NCBI RefSeq assembly: GCF_000971985.1
Contig: NZ_KQ040799.1
Coordinates: 62,001 to 126,000, forward strand
DNA from: Paenibacillus dauci
GTDB lineage: Bacteria > Bacillota > Bacilli > Paenibacillales > Paenibacillaceae
Reading direction: 5' to 3'
Length of the DNA stretch: 64,000 nucleotides
The translations under genes were made by a program, and so were the position numbers. Of this stretch, positions 25,628 through 34,318 are shown piece by piece. The notes beneath the pieces were generated by a model. That model made no database searches. It saw only the letters and a program-made list of their open reading frames with translations, and was not told where the DNA came from. Positions within the stretch are counted from its first letter, which is position 1. Each line of letters starts with the position of its first letter.

Positions 25628-25735
25628 GGAAAGGAATAAGAGCACGTCCTCCGGTTAAGCCTGGAGATCCTTCGATAGAGGGAGAAAATGAAGATCTCCT
25701 GGCTTAAATGTCGTCCTTGCTCTTATTTCCTTTCC
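25628..25735. repeat. Long imperfect inverted repeat (about 108 bp) at the end of the lyase gene
   Basis: The left arm from 25628 (GGAAAGGAATAAGAGCA) and the right arm ending at 25735 (TGCTCTTATTTCCTTTCC) are complementary with one indel. An inner pair, TTAAGCCTGGAGATC with GATCTCCTGGCTTAA, has one mismatch. Together they form a roughly 45-bp imperfect stem with a short loop. The right arm covers the last codons of the lyase gene. It could be a 3' mRNA structure, a small RNA or a remnant of a miniature inverted-repeat element. Confidence 0.75.
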
Positions 25736-26979
25736 TGCGTTATGAGCTTATGCATCATGTGCAAGTTACTAATATCATCAGGTAGCTCCACCATATAGAT
25801 ATTCGCATAACCGGTACGGTCGCTGGTGAAAAAGAGTTTGCGTCCATCCTGACTAATGCGCGGATAGGCATGAACTTTGGGTGAATGAAAGCTGCAACGC
25901 AATTCGCAGAGTACATACGGTCCGTTGTATGTTCCATCAGGCGAAGTTCGCCAGAGATTCAGGGTCTGCACGTTCTCTCTGCCGTCAGTGATTGCCTGAT
26001 ACTTGCCGTCCAGATAGGCGTGATGGATCGCAAAAGAAATCTCCTGCTCCTGCTGATCCGATTGATCGTAGCGGATACTTCCCCAGAAGGATGTGCCGCT
26101 GCTTCGTACTCCCTGATAGGCGATTGTCTCGCCGTCGCTAAGGAAATAAGGTCGGCCGACGATTTCGTCTGCTTCGCTTTTTGCCCGGACTGGACTGATC
26201 TTGCCGCTTCGTCGATCCATACTCCAGATAGATGGATCTCCCAGCTCCCGGCTGTCTTCCTGATAGAAAGTCAGCAGCCAGGGATGAATCGGAGAAGCCT
26301 GCACATGGGTAATCATCCTCTGACCTTCGTGGACAATCTCTGACTGTCTGGTGTGAAGATGAATAGCAATGATCTGGCTGAATGACGAAGAGGATTCCAG
26401 CATCCGCTGATCTGCTGCTTGCCGATCTATAGCTGCATCTTTGTTATCTATTACTTCATGAAATGTATCGTGATCATTCCGTTTTCGGGTAGTTTCTGGA
26501 TCGTGCTCTACATCATTTTTGGCAAATAGCTGCTGCCAGATGCAGGTTAGTACCGACTCCCCATCCGCAGTACAACTAATATTGCCCATCCGAAAGCCTT
26601 CGGGGCAGTGATATTTGACCCGCTCGCGAAAAGAAGTCAGGTCCAGCAGCGAGATGGTATCTTCCTTTTGCAGCAGTGCCTGCTGACCATCTGGGGTCAG
26701 GCATACCTGCAGATCATCATTATTTGTGTAGGTAGTGAGCTGTGTCATCTCCCCGGTCTCCAGGTGGATCGAGAATAGATTGGCGCTGTTATCCCTATCG
26801 GATACGAATAACAGACGTCTGCCTTCGTCATATAATCCATTCTCGGTAAAGTACAGCTGGCGGCTGTGTCCCCGGTAATCGGTCAGCTGATGTACTTCGA
26901 TACCTGTCAGCCGATCCTGGTACTTTTTCCACTCCGGAGCCCATATCGTTCCTTTTACCATGGCTATTGTTCTAGACAT
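25723..26979 (-). CDS. Oligogalacturonate lyase-type beta-propeller (PL22-like)
   Basis: The 418-residue protein is a seven-bladed propeller with repeated blades such as RRLLFVSDRDNSANLFSIHLETGEMTQLT and KLFFTSDRTGYANIYMVEL. The N-terminal KKYQDRLTGIEVHQLTDYRGHSRQLYFTENGLYDEGRRL resembles oligogalacturonate lyases, which split unsaturated pectin oligosaccharides inside the cell. No signal peptide. A charged insertion of about 40 residues lies near 165-205 (NDVEHDPETTRKRNDHD). A TolB-like propeller with another role is the alternative. ATG with GGAGGAG upstream. The presence of such an enzyme suits a plant-associated organism, though no uronate pathway genes lie nearby. Confidence 0.72.
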   Translation of the reverse strand: MSRTIAMVKGTIWAPEWKKYQDRLTGIEVHQLTDYRGHSRQLYFTENGLYDEGRRLLFVSDRDNSANLFSIHLETGEMTQLTTYTNNDDLQVCLTPDGQQALLQKEDTISLLDLTSFRERVKYHCPEGFRMGNISCTADGESVLTCIWQQLFAKNDVEHDPETTRKRNDHDTFHEVIDNKDAAIDRQAADQRMLESSSSFSQIIAIHLHTRQSEIVHEGQRMITHVQASPIHPWLLTFYQEDSRELGDPSIWSMDRRSGKISPVRAKSEADEIVGRPYFLSDGETIAYQGVRSSGTSFWGSIRYDQSDQQEQEISFAIHHAYLDGKYQAITDGRENVQTLNLWRTSPDGTYNGPYVLCELRCSFHSPKVHAYPRISQDGRKLFFTSDRTGYANIYMVELPDDISNLHMMHKLITQERK

Positions 26980-27108
26980 CCTGATTCTCCTCCATCCTGC
27001 TGCAAAACAACCGTAGAGGCTGTTCTGCTCTCTCTTCTCTAACGAGTACCCGGCTCCGAGAATAGCTAATCAGTCACATCTTCTCCATATTACTGCTTCC
27101 GGTATATC

Positions 27109-27141
27109 AAAAATCCCTGCCGAGTGTATCCGGCAGGGATT
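27109..27141 (-). terminator. Intrinsic terminator of the acpS-mutY operon
   Basis: AATCCCTGCCG/CGGCAGGGATT stem of 11 bp; on the minus strand it is followed by TTTTTGAT. Confidence 0.85.
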
Positions 27142-27168
27142 CATCCTATTTGTATGGGTCTATCTCAT

Positions 27169-28617
27169 TTATTTCTCTTTGAAATACTGCTGCAAAATTT
27201 TCAGGAATAGATTGGGAAAAGCGTACTTTTCCATGTCTTCCTGGCTGATCCAGCGATAATCGTAAGCAAAAGCCTCACCGAGCAGCGTACTCGGTACAGC
27301 AGCATACACTTCCTGCTGTTCAGCGACCTGGCTGATCGGATCAAGCGTGTCGGTGGCTGCACTCACAGCTAGCTGCTGGCGGATATGCTCCAGACTCTCC
27401 GCTGTAGCTCCGGACAGCTTGATATCGAGCGTCCCCTGCTCCGGTTCCTGTACCTTGTTCAGCGGTGGCTGGCGATCAGAAATATCCGTCTTTGCATCAT
27501 TATGCAATGCGGATGCAGATTCTGCTTTTTCATCAGATAGTCTGGTCAGCTCATCAACAGAACGAGAAACGGATGCGTCCTGCTCGATCTGATTGTCTAC
27601 TGCATTGGCTTCGGTACAGAGGAATACCCTCATATACCACTGAATATGGCTAAATGTGTGCTCGGCTGTCATCCATGCTTCTCCGGGACGTACTTCTACA
27701 CCTTCATTGTGCAGCGCCATACTCAGCCGCTGCATAGCAGCTTCTTCGGACAGATTCGCTCCGGCGCCGGCTTTTTTGGATTCTTCTGCAATCACATGCG
27801 GTAGCTCCCACATCCGAGCCAGCAGTCCTGTCGCTGGCCGCTGACGGATCAGTACTTTGCCGGCATGCTCTCCTTGACCTTCAATGACAGCCAGCAGACG
27901 ATGCTCTGGACGCGGCGGCTTGGCTTTGGTCTTCACGGGCAGCTGCTCTTCCATCCCATTGATCCGTCCCTTGCAATGCTTCATCACCGGACAGGTCAGA
28001 CAGTGCGGAGACTTGGGTGTACAGATCAATGCCCCCAGCTCCATCAGAGCCTGGTTAAAGTCGGAAGCTCTGCCTGCAGGAATTAGCTCCCCAGCCAGCT
28101 TTTCCATCTTGATACGGGTTGGATTTTTGGCGATATCATCTTCCAGACAGAAATAACGTGACAGTACACGCATCACATTGCCATCAACAGCAGGTACCGG
28201 TACATTGTAGGCAATACTGAGTACGGCACCTGCCGTATAGGGACCAATGCCCTTGAGAGCAGATATTTCTTCCGGTGTATCCGGTACAATTCCGCCGTAA
28301 CGCTCCACTACCTGCTTGGCAGCAGACTGAATATTGCGGGCGCGTGAATAGTAACCCAGCCCCTCCCAGCATTTCAGCACTTCTTCTTCCGGTGCATTGG
28401 CCAGAATCTCGACGGTCGGGAACTTCTCGACAAAGCGTAAAAAGTAAGGAATGACTGTATCTACGCGGGTCTGCTGGAGCATAATCTCCGAGATCCAGAT
28501 ATGGTACGGATTCCGGCTACGCCGCCAGGGCAGATCACGTTTGTGTTCGTCATACCACGCCAGCAGTTCGCGGCTGAAGTAACGTTTTGCTTCCTGTTCT
28601 GCTGTTATATTGGACAT
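27169..28617 (-). CDS. mutY: A/G-specific adenine DNA glycosylase with C-terminal insertion
   Basis: MutY removes adenine mispaired with 8-oxoguanine. The catalytic domain contains SEIMLQQTRVDTV, the helix-hairpin-helix GIGPYTAGAVLSIAYNVPVPAVDGNVMRVLSR with the catalytic Asp, and the [4Fe-4S] cysteines CTPKSPHCLTCPVMKHC. The C-terminal Nudix-like 8-oxoG recognition domain starts near residue 235. Between about residues 335 and 432 lies a roughly 100-residue polar, low-complexity stretch rich in Asp, Glu, Ser and Gln, absent from ordinary MutY proteins (which are 350-390 aa; this one is 482). The end of the domain (AYDYRWISQEDMEKYAFPN) is intact. Second gene of an operon behind acpS, 15 bp apart. 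Confidence 0.93.
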   Translation of the reverse strand: MSNITAEQEAKRYFSRELLAWYDEHKRDLPWRRSRNPYHIWISEIMLQQTRVDTVIPYFLRFVEKFPTVEILANAPEEEVLKCWEGLGYYSRARNIQSAAKQVVERYGGIVPDTPEEISALKGIGPYTAGAVLSIAYNVPVPAVDGNVMRVLSRYFCLEDDIAKNPTRIKMEKLAGELIPAGRASDFNQALMELGALICTPKSPHCLTCPVMKHCKGRINGMEEQLPVKTKAKPPRPEHRLLAVIEGQGEHAGKVLIRQRPATGLLARMWELPHVIAEESKKAGAGANLSEEAAMQRLSMALHNEGVEVRPGEAWMTAEHTFSHIQWYMRVFLCTEANAVDNQIEQDASVSRSVDELTRLSDEKAESASALHNDAKTDISDRQPPLNKVQEPEQGTLDIKLSGATAESLEHIRQQLAVSAATDTLDPISQVAEQQEVYAAVPSTLLGEAFAYDYRWISQEDMEKYAFPNLFLKILQQYFKEK

Positions 28618-28632
28618 TCTGATTCTCCCTTG

Positions 28633-29034
28633 TTAAGCCTGTATTCTCTCTACGACAGCGAATGCCGAAGCAATCTCTGTCTGATGCGAAATGCTCAAAT
28701 GTACATGATAGGCTGCCGCTCCACCTTCCAGATCAAGCCTGTCCCAGGCGGCCTGAGACAGCTGGACGACCGGTTTGCCAAGGGCATCCGGCAGTATTTC
28801 CATATCGGTAAAATTAATCGTTCGACCAATTCCGCAGCCAAAAGCTTTGGTGATCGCTTCCTTCGCAGCGAAGCGACCGGCGACGAATTCATTTAACTTG
28901 GCGCCTTTAGTTCTGGAGATGGCGAGTTCCTGCTCTGTCAGCACACGGTTCATGAATTTCTCTCCCTGTGGACCGCTGATCAGAATGGACAGCCGTTTGA
29001 TCTCAAGTACATCATGCCCGACTCCATAGATCAA
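28633..29034 (-). CDS. acpS: Holo-[acyl-carrier-protein] synthase
   Basis: AcpS attaches 4'-phosphopantetheine from CoA to ACP. The product (133 aa) begins MIYGVGHDVLEIKRL with the Mg-binding Asp, and has FVAGRFAAKEAITKAFGCGIG with the second acidic ligand and HLSISHQTEIASAFAVVE at the end. All family motifs are present. ATG start behind GGAGG. It precedes mutY by 15 bp and probably shares its transcript. In many bacilli acpS lies near alr or nnrD; here the partner differs. Confidence 0.95.
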   Translation of the reverse strand: MIYGVGHDVLEIKRLSILISGPQGEKFMNRVLTEQELAISRTKGAKLNEFVAGRFAAKEAITKAFGCGIGRTINFTDMEILPDALGKPVVQLSQAAWDRLDLEGGAAAYHVHLSISHQTEIASAFAVVERIQA

Positions 29035-29136
29035 GGTTGCTCTACCTCCTGCATGATTGGATTTCTTTATTGTAACAGAGGTTACGGGATAAATCTCCAG
29101 TATCGGATGTATTCATCCAAGTCTTCTTTTTCCATC

Positions 29137-29178
29137 AAAAAGGACAGCCCTCCCACGATGGATAAGGCTGTCCCCTTT
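29137..29178 (-). terminator. Intrinsic terminator of nadE
   Basis: AAAGGGGACAGCC with GGCTGTCCTTTTTG on the minus strand, followed by T residues. Confidence 0.8.
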
Positions 29179-29283
29179 GGATCTTGTAATTCTTTTATTT
29201 CATTTTACAACACCATAGGCTGCCTGATCTTCAGATAACTTCCTGCCTTACAGCAGCTTATAGCAGTCTATTGGATAAAGATA

Positions 29284-30099
29284 TCAAATACCTGGAATCG
29301 GATCGCGCTTGTGTGCTGTACGCTTGTAATACGACTCCAATTTTTCCGCTACTGCCGGAGCAATAGTTTTGCCTTCCAGGTAGTCACTGTTGTCGGCATA
29401 GCTGATACCAAGTTCAGTCTCATCCGTCTGATTTTCCCACAGACCTGCTGTAGGAGCTTTGTCCAGAATAGACTGAGGCACGCCCAGATGAGACGCCAGC
29501 TGACGTACCTGACGTTTGTTCAGGCTGCTCAGTGGTGTAATGTCGACTGCTCCATCACCGTATTTGGTAAAGAAGCCCGTGATCGCTTCGGAGGCATGAT
29601 CTGTACCAACGACCAGCAGATTCAGTGCATTGGCGATACCGTATTGAACTACCATACGTGTTCTGGCTTTGATATTCCCTTTGGCCTGTGGAGTAATAGC
29701 TTCCTGCTCCAGCTGCGGCATCACGCTGTTCACGATTTCTTCGATCGCATCTACGCCTTTTTGTACATTGGTCTCGACTTTGTACTTCATGTCAAAAGCT
29801 TCAGCAGTTGCATAGCTGTCATGAATATCGACCTGGGAACCGTATGGCTGGAACACACCAACCGTTTTGTATTCCTTGCCAGTTGATTCACTGAGCTCGT
29901 CTGTTGCGCGCTTGCACAGTCCGGCAGCGACTGCGCTGTCGATTCCGCCGCTGATCGCAATCAGAAGTCCGTTGGAACCGGATTTCTCAATGTAGGACTT
30001 GAGGAAATCCACACGTTTGCGAATCTCCGCGTCCGGTTCGATTGTAGGTTGTACTTTCAGGTCATCAATAATTTGCTGCTGCATACTCATATTCGTCAT
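29284..30099 (-). CDS. nadE: NH3-dependent NAD+ synthetase
   Basis: NadE makes NAD from deamido-NAD, ammonia and ATP. The PP-loop ISGGIDSAVAAGL near residue 49 is intact. The P2 region (ARTRMVVQYGIANALNLLVVGTDHASEAITGFFTKYGDGAVDITPLSSLNKRQVRQLA) and KAPTAGLWENQTDETELG are characteristic. 271 aa, no glutaminase domain, so ammonia is the donor. Two close ATG codons (30099 and 30090) share one AAGGAG site; I kept the first. A 16-bp palindrome about 85 bp upstream may control it. Confidence 0.95.
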   Translation of the reverse strand: MTNMSMQQQIIDDLKVQPTIEPDAEIRKRVDFLKSYIEKSGSNGLLIAISGGIDSAVAAGLCKRATDELSESTGKEYKTVGVFQPYGSQVDIHDSYATAEAFDMKYKVETNVQKGVDAIEEIVNSVMPQLEQEAITPQAKGNIKARTRMVVQYGIANALNLLVVGTDHASEAITGFFTKYGDGAVDITPLSSLNKRQVRQLASHLGVPQSILDKAPTAGLWENQTDETELGISYADNSDYLEGKTIAPAVAEKLESYYKRTAHKRDPIPGI

Positions 30100-30182
30100 C
30101 CACTCCTTCGACTATTCTGATCTGTCCTGCGGCTGTACTGATCCTGTCTGCACTAAAATGACAATCTGCAGCAGGGTATCAC

Positions 30183-30198
30183 CTGGTGATATCACCAG
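30183..30198. promoter_or_regulatory. Perfect 16-bp palindrome upstream of nadE
   Basis: CTGGTGATATCACCAG is fully palindromic, and a further half-site GGTATCACC abuts it at 30176-30184. Three copies of the GGTGATA-type half-site within 25 bp suggest a repressor operator for nadE. The regulator is not identifiable. Confidence 0.5.
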
Positions 30199-30236
30199 CA
30201 CAGCATTCATTCTATTTATATATACCCAAAACACAA

Positions 30237-30277
30237 ACATCCTGCAACCATCACATAAGGTGACAGGTGCAGGATGT
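30237..30277 (-). terminator. Terminator of the bacilliredoxin gene
   Basis: ACATCCTGCA pairs with TGCAGGATGT; the minus-strand continuation is TTGTGTTTTGG, a modest T-run. Confidence 0.7.
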
Positions 30278-30297
30278 TCATTACAATAGGCGTATGA

Positions 30298-30732
30298 TTA
30301 CTGGCAGTACTTCTCGAAAGCATCGTTCAGTGCTGCTGCAATATCTTCAGCCGAATGATTCTCGATCTGATGACGCTCGATAAAATGAACCAGTTCGCCG
30401 TCTTTGAGCAGTGCAATCGACGGGGAAGATGGTGGGAATGGAGCAAAGTACTCACGCGCTTTGGCAGTGGCTTCTTTGTCCTGACCAGCGAATACTGTAT
30501 ACAGATGATCCGGCTTCACGCTACCCTGCAGGGCATGGGCAACACCCGGACGACATTGTCCAGCTGCGCATCCGCAGACGGAGTTGATAACAACCAGTGA
30601 TGTACCGGAAGCATTATCCAGGCTCGCTTCTACCTCTTCAGGTGTGCGCAGCTCGGTAATTCCAATGCTGGTCAGCTCGTCACGCATCGGCTGAACCATA
30701 TCTCTCATATATTGATCAAATGACATGGACAT
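30298..30732 (-). CDS. Bacilliredoxin (BrxA/BrxB, YphP/YqiW family)
   Basis: Bacilliredoxins remove bacillithiol from S-bacillithiolated proteins after oxidative stress. The diagnostic CGC motif is present in INSVCGCAAGQCRPGVAHAL, followed by FPPSSPSIALLKDGELVHFIERHQIENH. 144 aa in the thioredoxin-like fold. The ATG at 30732 is eight bases after AAGGAG; an in-frame GTG at 30741 overlaps this site and is less likely. Which of BrxA or BrxB it represents cannot be said from sequence alone. Single gene. Confidence 0.93.
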   Translation of the reverse strand: MSMSFDQYMRDMVQPMRDELTSIGITELRTPEEVEASLDNASGTSLVVINSVCGCAAGQCRPGVAHALQGSVKPDHLYTVFAGQDKEATAKAREYFAPFPPSSPSIALLKDGELVHFIERHQIENHSAEDIAAALNDAFEKYCQ

Positions 30733-30897
30733 CTTATTCACTCCTTACTTTTAATAAGCATTAACTTATATTATACACAGGTTGCCCGATAATACCAATG
30801 AACAGAACGGGATTCCTGCGAAATTTTCTGAAATATACATTCAAATTCATGGACTACGAACCTTGCTATTCTCTTTATCAGAGAACAGTCGTAATTG

Positions 30898-32616
30898 TCA
30901 GCTTGGCTCTTCCGGCTCCGTTTCCTTTGATCCAAAAGCATGAGAGAAAATAACAGAAAAAGTCGTTCCTTCCCCCTCTACCGAATCGACTACGATACGC
31001 CCCTGGTGACGCTCCACAATACTGAGGCACAGGGATAGTCCCAGTCCCGTTCCTTTGGACTTGGTTGTATAAAAAGGCTCGAACAACTTGTCCAGCTTCT
31101 CCTGCGGGATGCCCGGTCCGGTATCACGGATACGCATAATGACCTCGCTGGCCGTAGCTTCTGTCTCGATAACCAATTCGCCCTTATCCTCCATCGCTTC
31201 CATGCCATTGCGTGCCAGATTGAGAATCAGCTGTTTGATCTCTTTGGAGTTCAGGTCCAGACGTGGCACATTTTGACCGGGGATAAAGGTAATTGACTGT
31301 CCACGCAGGTTAGCATCGGCCCATAACAGGGGCAGCAGTTCCTCGATAATGGAATGCAGACTGTAGAGCTGCTTTTCCACGATTCGATTCTGCGCCAGGG
31401 ACAGAAAGTCATTGATAATGCTGTTCGCACGATCCAGTTCATCCATTACAATCAGATAGTAATGATCAAGAGACGATGGACTTTTCTCACGCATCAATTG
31501 GAGAAAACCGCGAACGACAGCCATCGGGTTACGGATCTCATGCGTAATACTCGCAGCCATCTTGCCAACCAGACTGAGCTGTTCAACATGGCTCAGTTCA
31601 TTTCGCAATCGTTCTACCTCCGTAATATCCTGAGCGATAATGACTGTACCAGTCAGACTATGATCCGGTAATTGGTGAATCGGCGCTATACTGATATAGA
31701 AGGTTCCATACTCCAGACGCATCAGTTCATTATGAACATGCTGTTCTTCCGGCAAACGACGAATAATATCTATCGTCTGCTGCAATCCAGAAGTGATCGT
31801 CTTGACATCCAGCTGTAACAGGTTAATACCAAGCGCTGTCTCGCGTGTAATATCCGGCACCGATCGCCGAAGAATCTGCAGGGCATTCTCGTTAATCGCC
31901 GTAATCTGGCCATCTGCATCAATAGATGTAATCATCATGGGCGCTACATTCATAATCTGACGCAGCTTCTCCGCTTCCGTAATGACACGGTTGGACAGAT
32001 TCAGCATTTGCTGGTTCAGCTGCTTGCGTTCCATGATGCGTTCTATCGCCTGGATCGAATAACTACCAGCAACAATTGCAGCGCCTACAATAAATAGAAT
32101 CACCCACCAGGTCATGGTATCCAAATTATGCAGTCTCATACGCAAGCCGGCAGCCAGCATGGTCAGGGCAGCACTTAATAAAATAAGCAGCGCCGTAATA
32201 AATCGTTTTTGCCGAATGGAAGATCGAAGAAATAGAGGTGAACATAAGGCAGCTGCAGGATATAATAACACACCACTATGGACGAGAAAGTCAATGGCTC
32301 CACTGCCCGATCCGAACATAAGGTACATAAGCGTCTCCAGAACAAGCAGTAAAAATCCACGCCCGGCTCCTATGTAGAGCACTCCAATGACCATAGCTAC
32401 CAGACTCATCTGAATCTCAAGCGTAATTGCACTATAAATAGAGAGTATCCAGCAAATTACAATGCTGAACGCAGACGAGAGCACAAGAATCGGGGAATAT
32501 CCCCGCCAGGTCAATCGTACACTGTGCAGGGAATCATCGCCGCTGCGTTCCACGATGTTCGAGAACAAAAACACGGCAGATCCTACAGCCAGCATTTGCA
32601 GCAGGATTTCCTTCAC
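30898..32616 (-). CDS. Membrane PAS-domain sensor histidine kinase
   Basis: Six or so N-terminal transmembrane helices (to about residue 195) resemble the 5TMR-LYT-type membrane sensor. A coiled segment follows, then a PAS domain (MNVAPMMITSIDADGQITAINENALQIL), HisKA with the phosphoacceptor in KMAASITHEIRNPMAVVRGFLQLM, and an HATPase domain with NLARNGMEAM, DTGPGIP and GTGLGLSLCLSIV boxes. This build is that of KinB/KinC-like sporulation or environmental kinases. No response regulator is adjacent. The start is problematic: the promoter predicts a transcript start near 32685, the only strong ribosome site (GGGAGGGG, 32635-32642) precedes ATT codons at 32625/32622, and the first canonical start is GTG at 32616. 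Confidence 0.88.
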   Translation of the reverse strand: MKEILLQMLAVGSAVFLFSNIVERSGDDSLHSVRLTWRGYSPILVLSSAFSIVICWILSIYSAITLEIQMSLVAMVIGVLYIGAGRGFLLLVLETLMYLMFGSGSGAIDFLVHSGVLLYPAAALCSPLFLRSSIRQKRFITALLILLSAALTMLAAGLRMRLHNLDTMTWWVILFIVGAAIVAGSYSIQAIERIMERKQLNQQMLNLSNRVITEAEKLRQIMNVAPMMITSIDADGQITAINENALQILRRSVPDITRETALGINLLQLDVKTITSGLQQTIDIIRRLPEEQHVHNELMRLEYGTFYISIAPIHQLPDHSLTGTVIIAQDITEVERLRNELSHVEQLSLVGKMAASITHEIRNPMAVVRGFLQLMREKSPSSLDHYYLIVMDELDRANSIINDFLSLAQNRIVEKQLYSLHSIIEELLPLLWADANLRGQSITFIPGQNVPRLDLNSKEIKQLILNLARNGMEAMEDKGELVIETEATASEVIMRIRDTGPGIPQEKLDKLFEPFYTTKSKGTGLGLSLCLSIVERHQGRIVVDSVEGEGTTFSVIFSHAFGSKETEPEEPS

Positions 32617-32691
32617 TGCAATAATAATGATGTGCCCCTCCCTCTCTCTCTGTCGTAATTCGATTAAAGCATAGCAAGCCAAACATTACAA

Positions 32692-32720
32692 TATATAGTA
32701 TGTTGACCCAGCATTTTCAA
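32692..32720 (-). promoter_or_regulatory. Sigma-A promoter of the histidine kinase gene
   Basis: On the minus strand TTGAAA (32715-32720) and TATATA (32692-32697) are spaced 17 bp. The predicted transcription start near 32685 excludes a useful ribosome site for the TTG at 32682. Confidence 0.65.
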
Positions 32721-32901
32721 ACCACTTATACAATACCCCTAATAATACCAATTATAAACAGAATCGTTGCGCTCCGGCCTTTTCCTTTGCAACGAGATGC
32801 CGAAACTGCCGAAAACCTTGAAGATTAGCCGTTTTTCATCCTGTATTAATGGTATATTAAAATAGTAAGTTATGACATCAGATAAAAAGGAAAGATACCA
32901 T

Positions 32902-34173
32902 TTGAAATACGATATTATTGTAATAGGCGGCGGCTCTGCAGGTCTGATGGCCAGTGTAGCTGCCAGCGAAGACGGTGCCAGCGTACTGCTGGTGGATAAA
33001 GGCAACAAATTGGGACGCAAGCTGGGGATTTCCGGCGGCGGTCGCTGCAATGTAACCAATGCCAAAGAAATTGACGAGCTGATCAAATACATTCCCGGTA
33101 ATGGACGATTTCTGCACAGTGCTCTCGCCAAATTCAGCAATACGGATATTATGCGTTTCTTTGAAGATATGGGTATTGCCCTCAAGGAAGAAGATAATGG
33201 GCGTATGTTCCCGGTTACGGACAAAGCCAAAACGGTTGTGGATGCACTGGTAAATCGGGTGCGCGCCCAGGGCGTGGATATCCGGGTGAACAGTCCAGTA
33301 GCAGAAGTATTATACGAAGATGGACAGGTATACGGTATACGTCTGCGCTCCGGCGAAGTCATCCGCAGCCGTGCAGTGATTATTGCCGTAGGCGGCAAAT
33401 CTGTTCCCCAGACCGGCTCCGAAGGAGACGGCTATCCATGGGCGGAACAGGCGGGTCATACTATTACCGAGCTGTATCCGACCGAGGTGCCAATCACCTC
33501 ACCGGAATCCTTTATCCAGAGCAAGGAACTGCAGGGATTGTCCCTGCGTGATATCAGCCTGACGGTATGGAATCCCAAAGGTAAAAAGCTGGTCACCCAT
33601 GATGGCGACATGCTGTTTACCCACTTTGGTATTTCCGGCCCGGCGGCTCTGCGATGCAGCCAGTATGTCGTCAAAGCACTCAAAAAGTTCCCGGTCACTT
33701 CGGTACAGATTACTCTGGATATTTTCCCGGACAAGACAGCCGATGACATCTACCGGGAGACCCTGCAGATCGCTGAACAGGAATCCAAAAAAGCCATCAA
33801 AAATGTGCTCAAAGGTTATATTCCCGAGCGGCTGATCCCGCTCATTCTGCAGCGCGCGGGTCTGCCCGAAGATCTGACTTATCATAATATTCCAAGACAG
33901 CAATGGATGGACATGGCTCGCCTGATCAAGCAGTTCCCGATTGCAGCCAATGGTACACTGTCACTCAAGGAAGCCTTTGTAACCGGCGGCGGTGTGAATC
34001 TCAAGGAAATCAATCCGCAGACGATGGAATCCAAAATGACGCAGGGACTGTATTTCTGTGGAGAAGTGCTGGATATTCACGGTTATACCGGCGGTTACAA
34101 TATTACCGCCGCTTTTACAACCGGGCATACAGCCGGTCAAAGTGCGGCTGCATCGCTGCAATATCAGAAATAA
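32902..34173 (+). CDS. HI0933/YhiN-family NAD(P)/FAD-dependent oxidoreductase
   Basis: A flavoprotein of about 423 aa with the dinucleotide-binding motif [19 protein letters not shown] at the N-terminus, [30 protein letters not shown] and the C-terminal FAD site [31 protein letters not shown]. These are fixed motifs of the HI0933 family (B. subtilis YtfP), whose reaction is not firmly known. I prefer the TTG at 32902, seven bases after AAGGAAAG, because it gives the usual short N-terminus; an ATG at 32872 is in frame but has a poor ribosome site. Divergent from the histidine kinase. Confidence 0.9.
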   Translation: MKYDIIVIGGGSAGLMASVAASEDGASVLLVDKGNKLGRKLGISGGGRCNVTNAKEIDELIKYIPGNGRFLHSALAKFSNTDIMRFFEDMGIALKEEDNGRMFPVTDKAKTVVDALVNRVRAQGVDIRVNSPVAEVLYEDGQVYGIRLRSGEVIRSRAVIIAVGGKSVPQTGSEGDGYPWAEQAGHTITELYPTEVPITSPESFIQSKELQGLSLRDISLTVWNPKGKKLVTHDGDMLFTHFGISGPAALRCSQYVVKALKKFPVTSVQITLDIFPDKTADDIYRETLQIAEQESKKAIKNVLKGYIPERLIPLILQRAGLPEDLTYHNIPRQQWMDMARLIKQFPIAANGTLSLKEAFVTGGGVNLKEINPQTMESKMTQGLYFCGEVLDIHGYTGGYNITAAFTTGHTAGQSAAASLQYQK

Positions 34174-34318
34174 TCTTTTCATGCGCAACTGGTACGGTAG
34201 TTGATCAGTGAATGCCTGTATAACTCCTCTATGACTCCTGTACCGGCTGCCCTATCCTTATACACACCGCCAATCGGAATTTGATTATCGGGCAAACGAA
34301 AGGCAGGTAAGCATTCTT

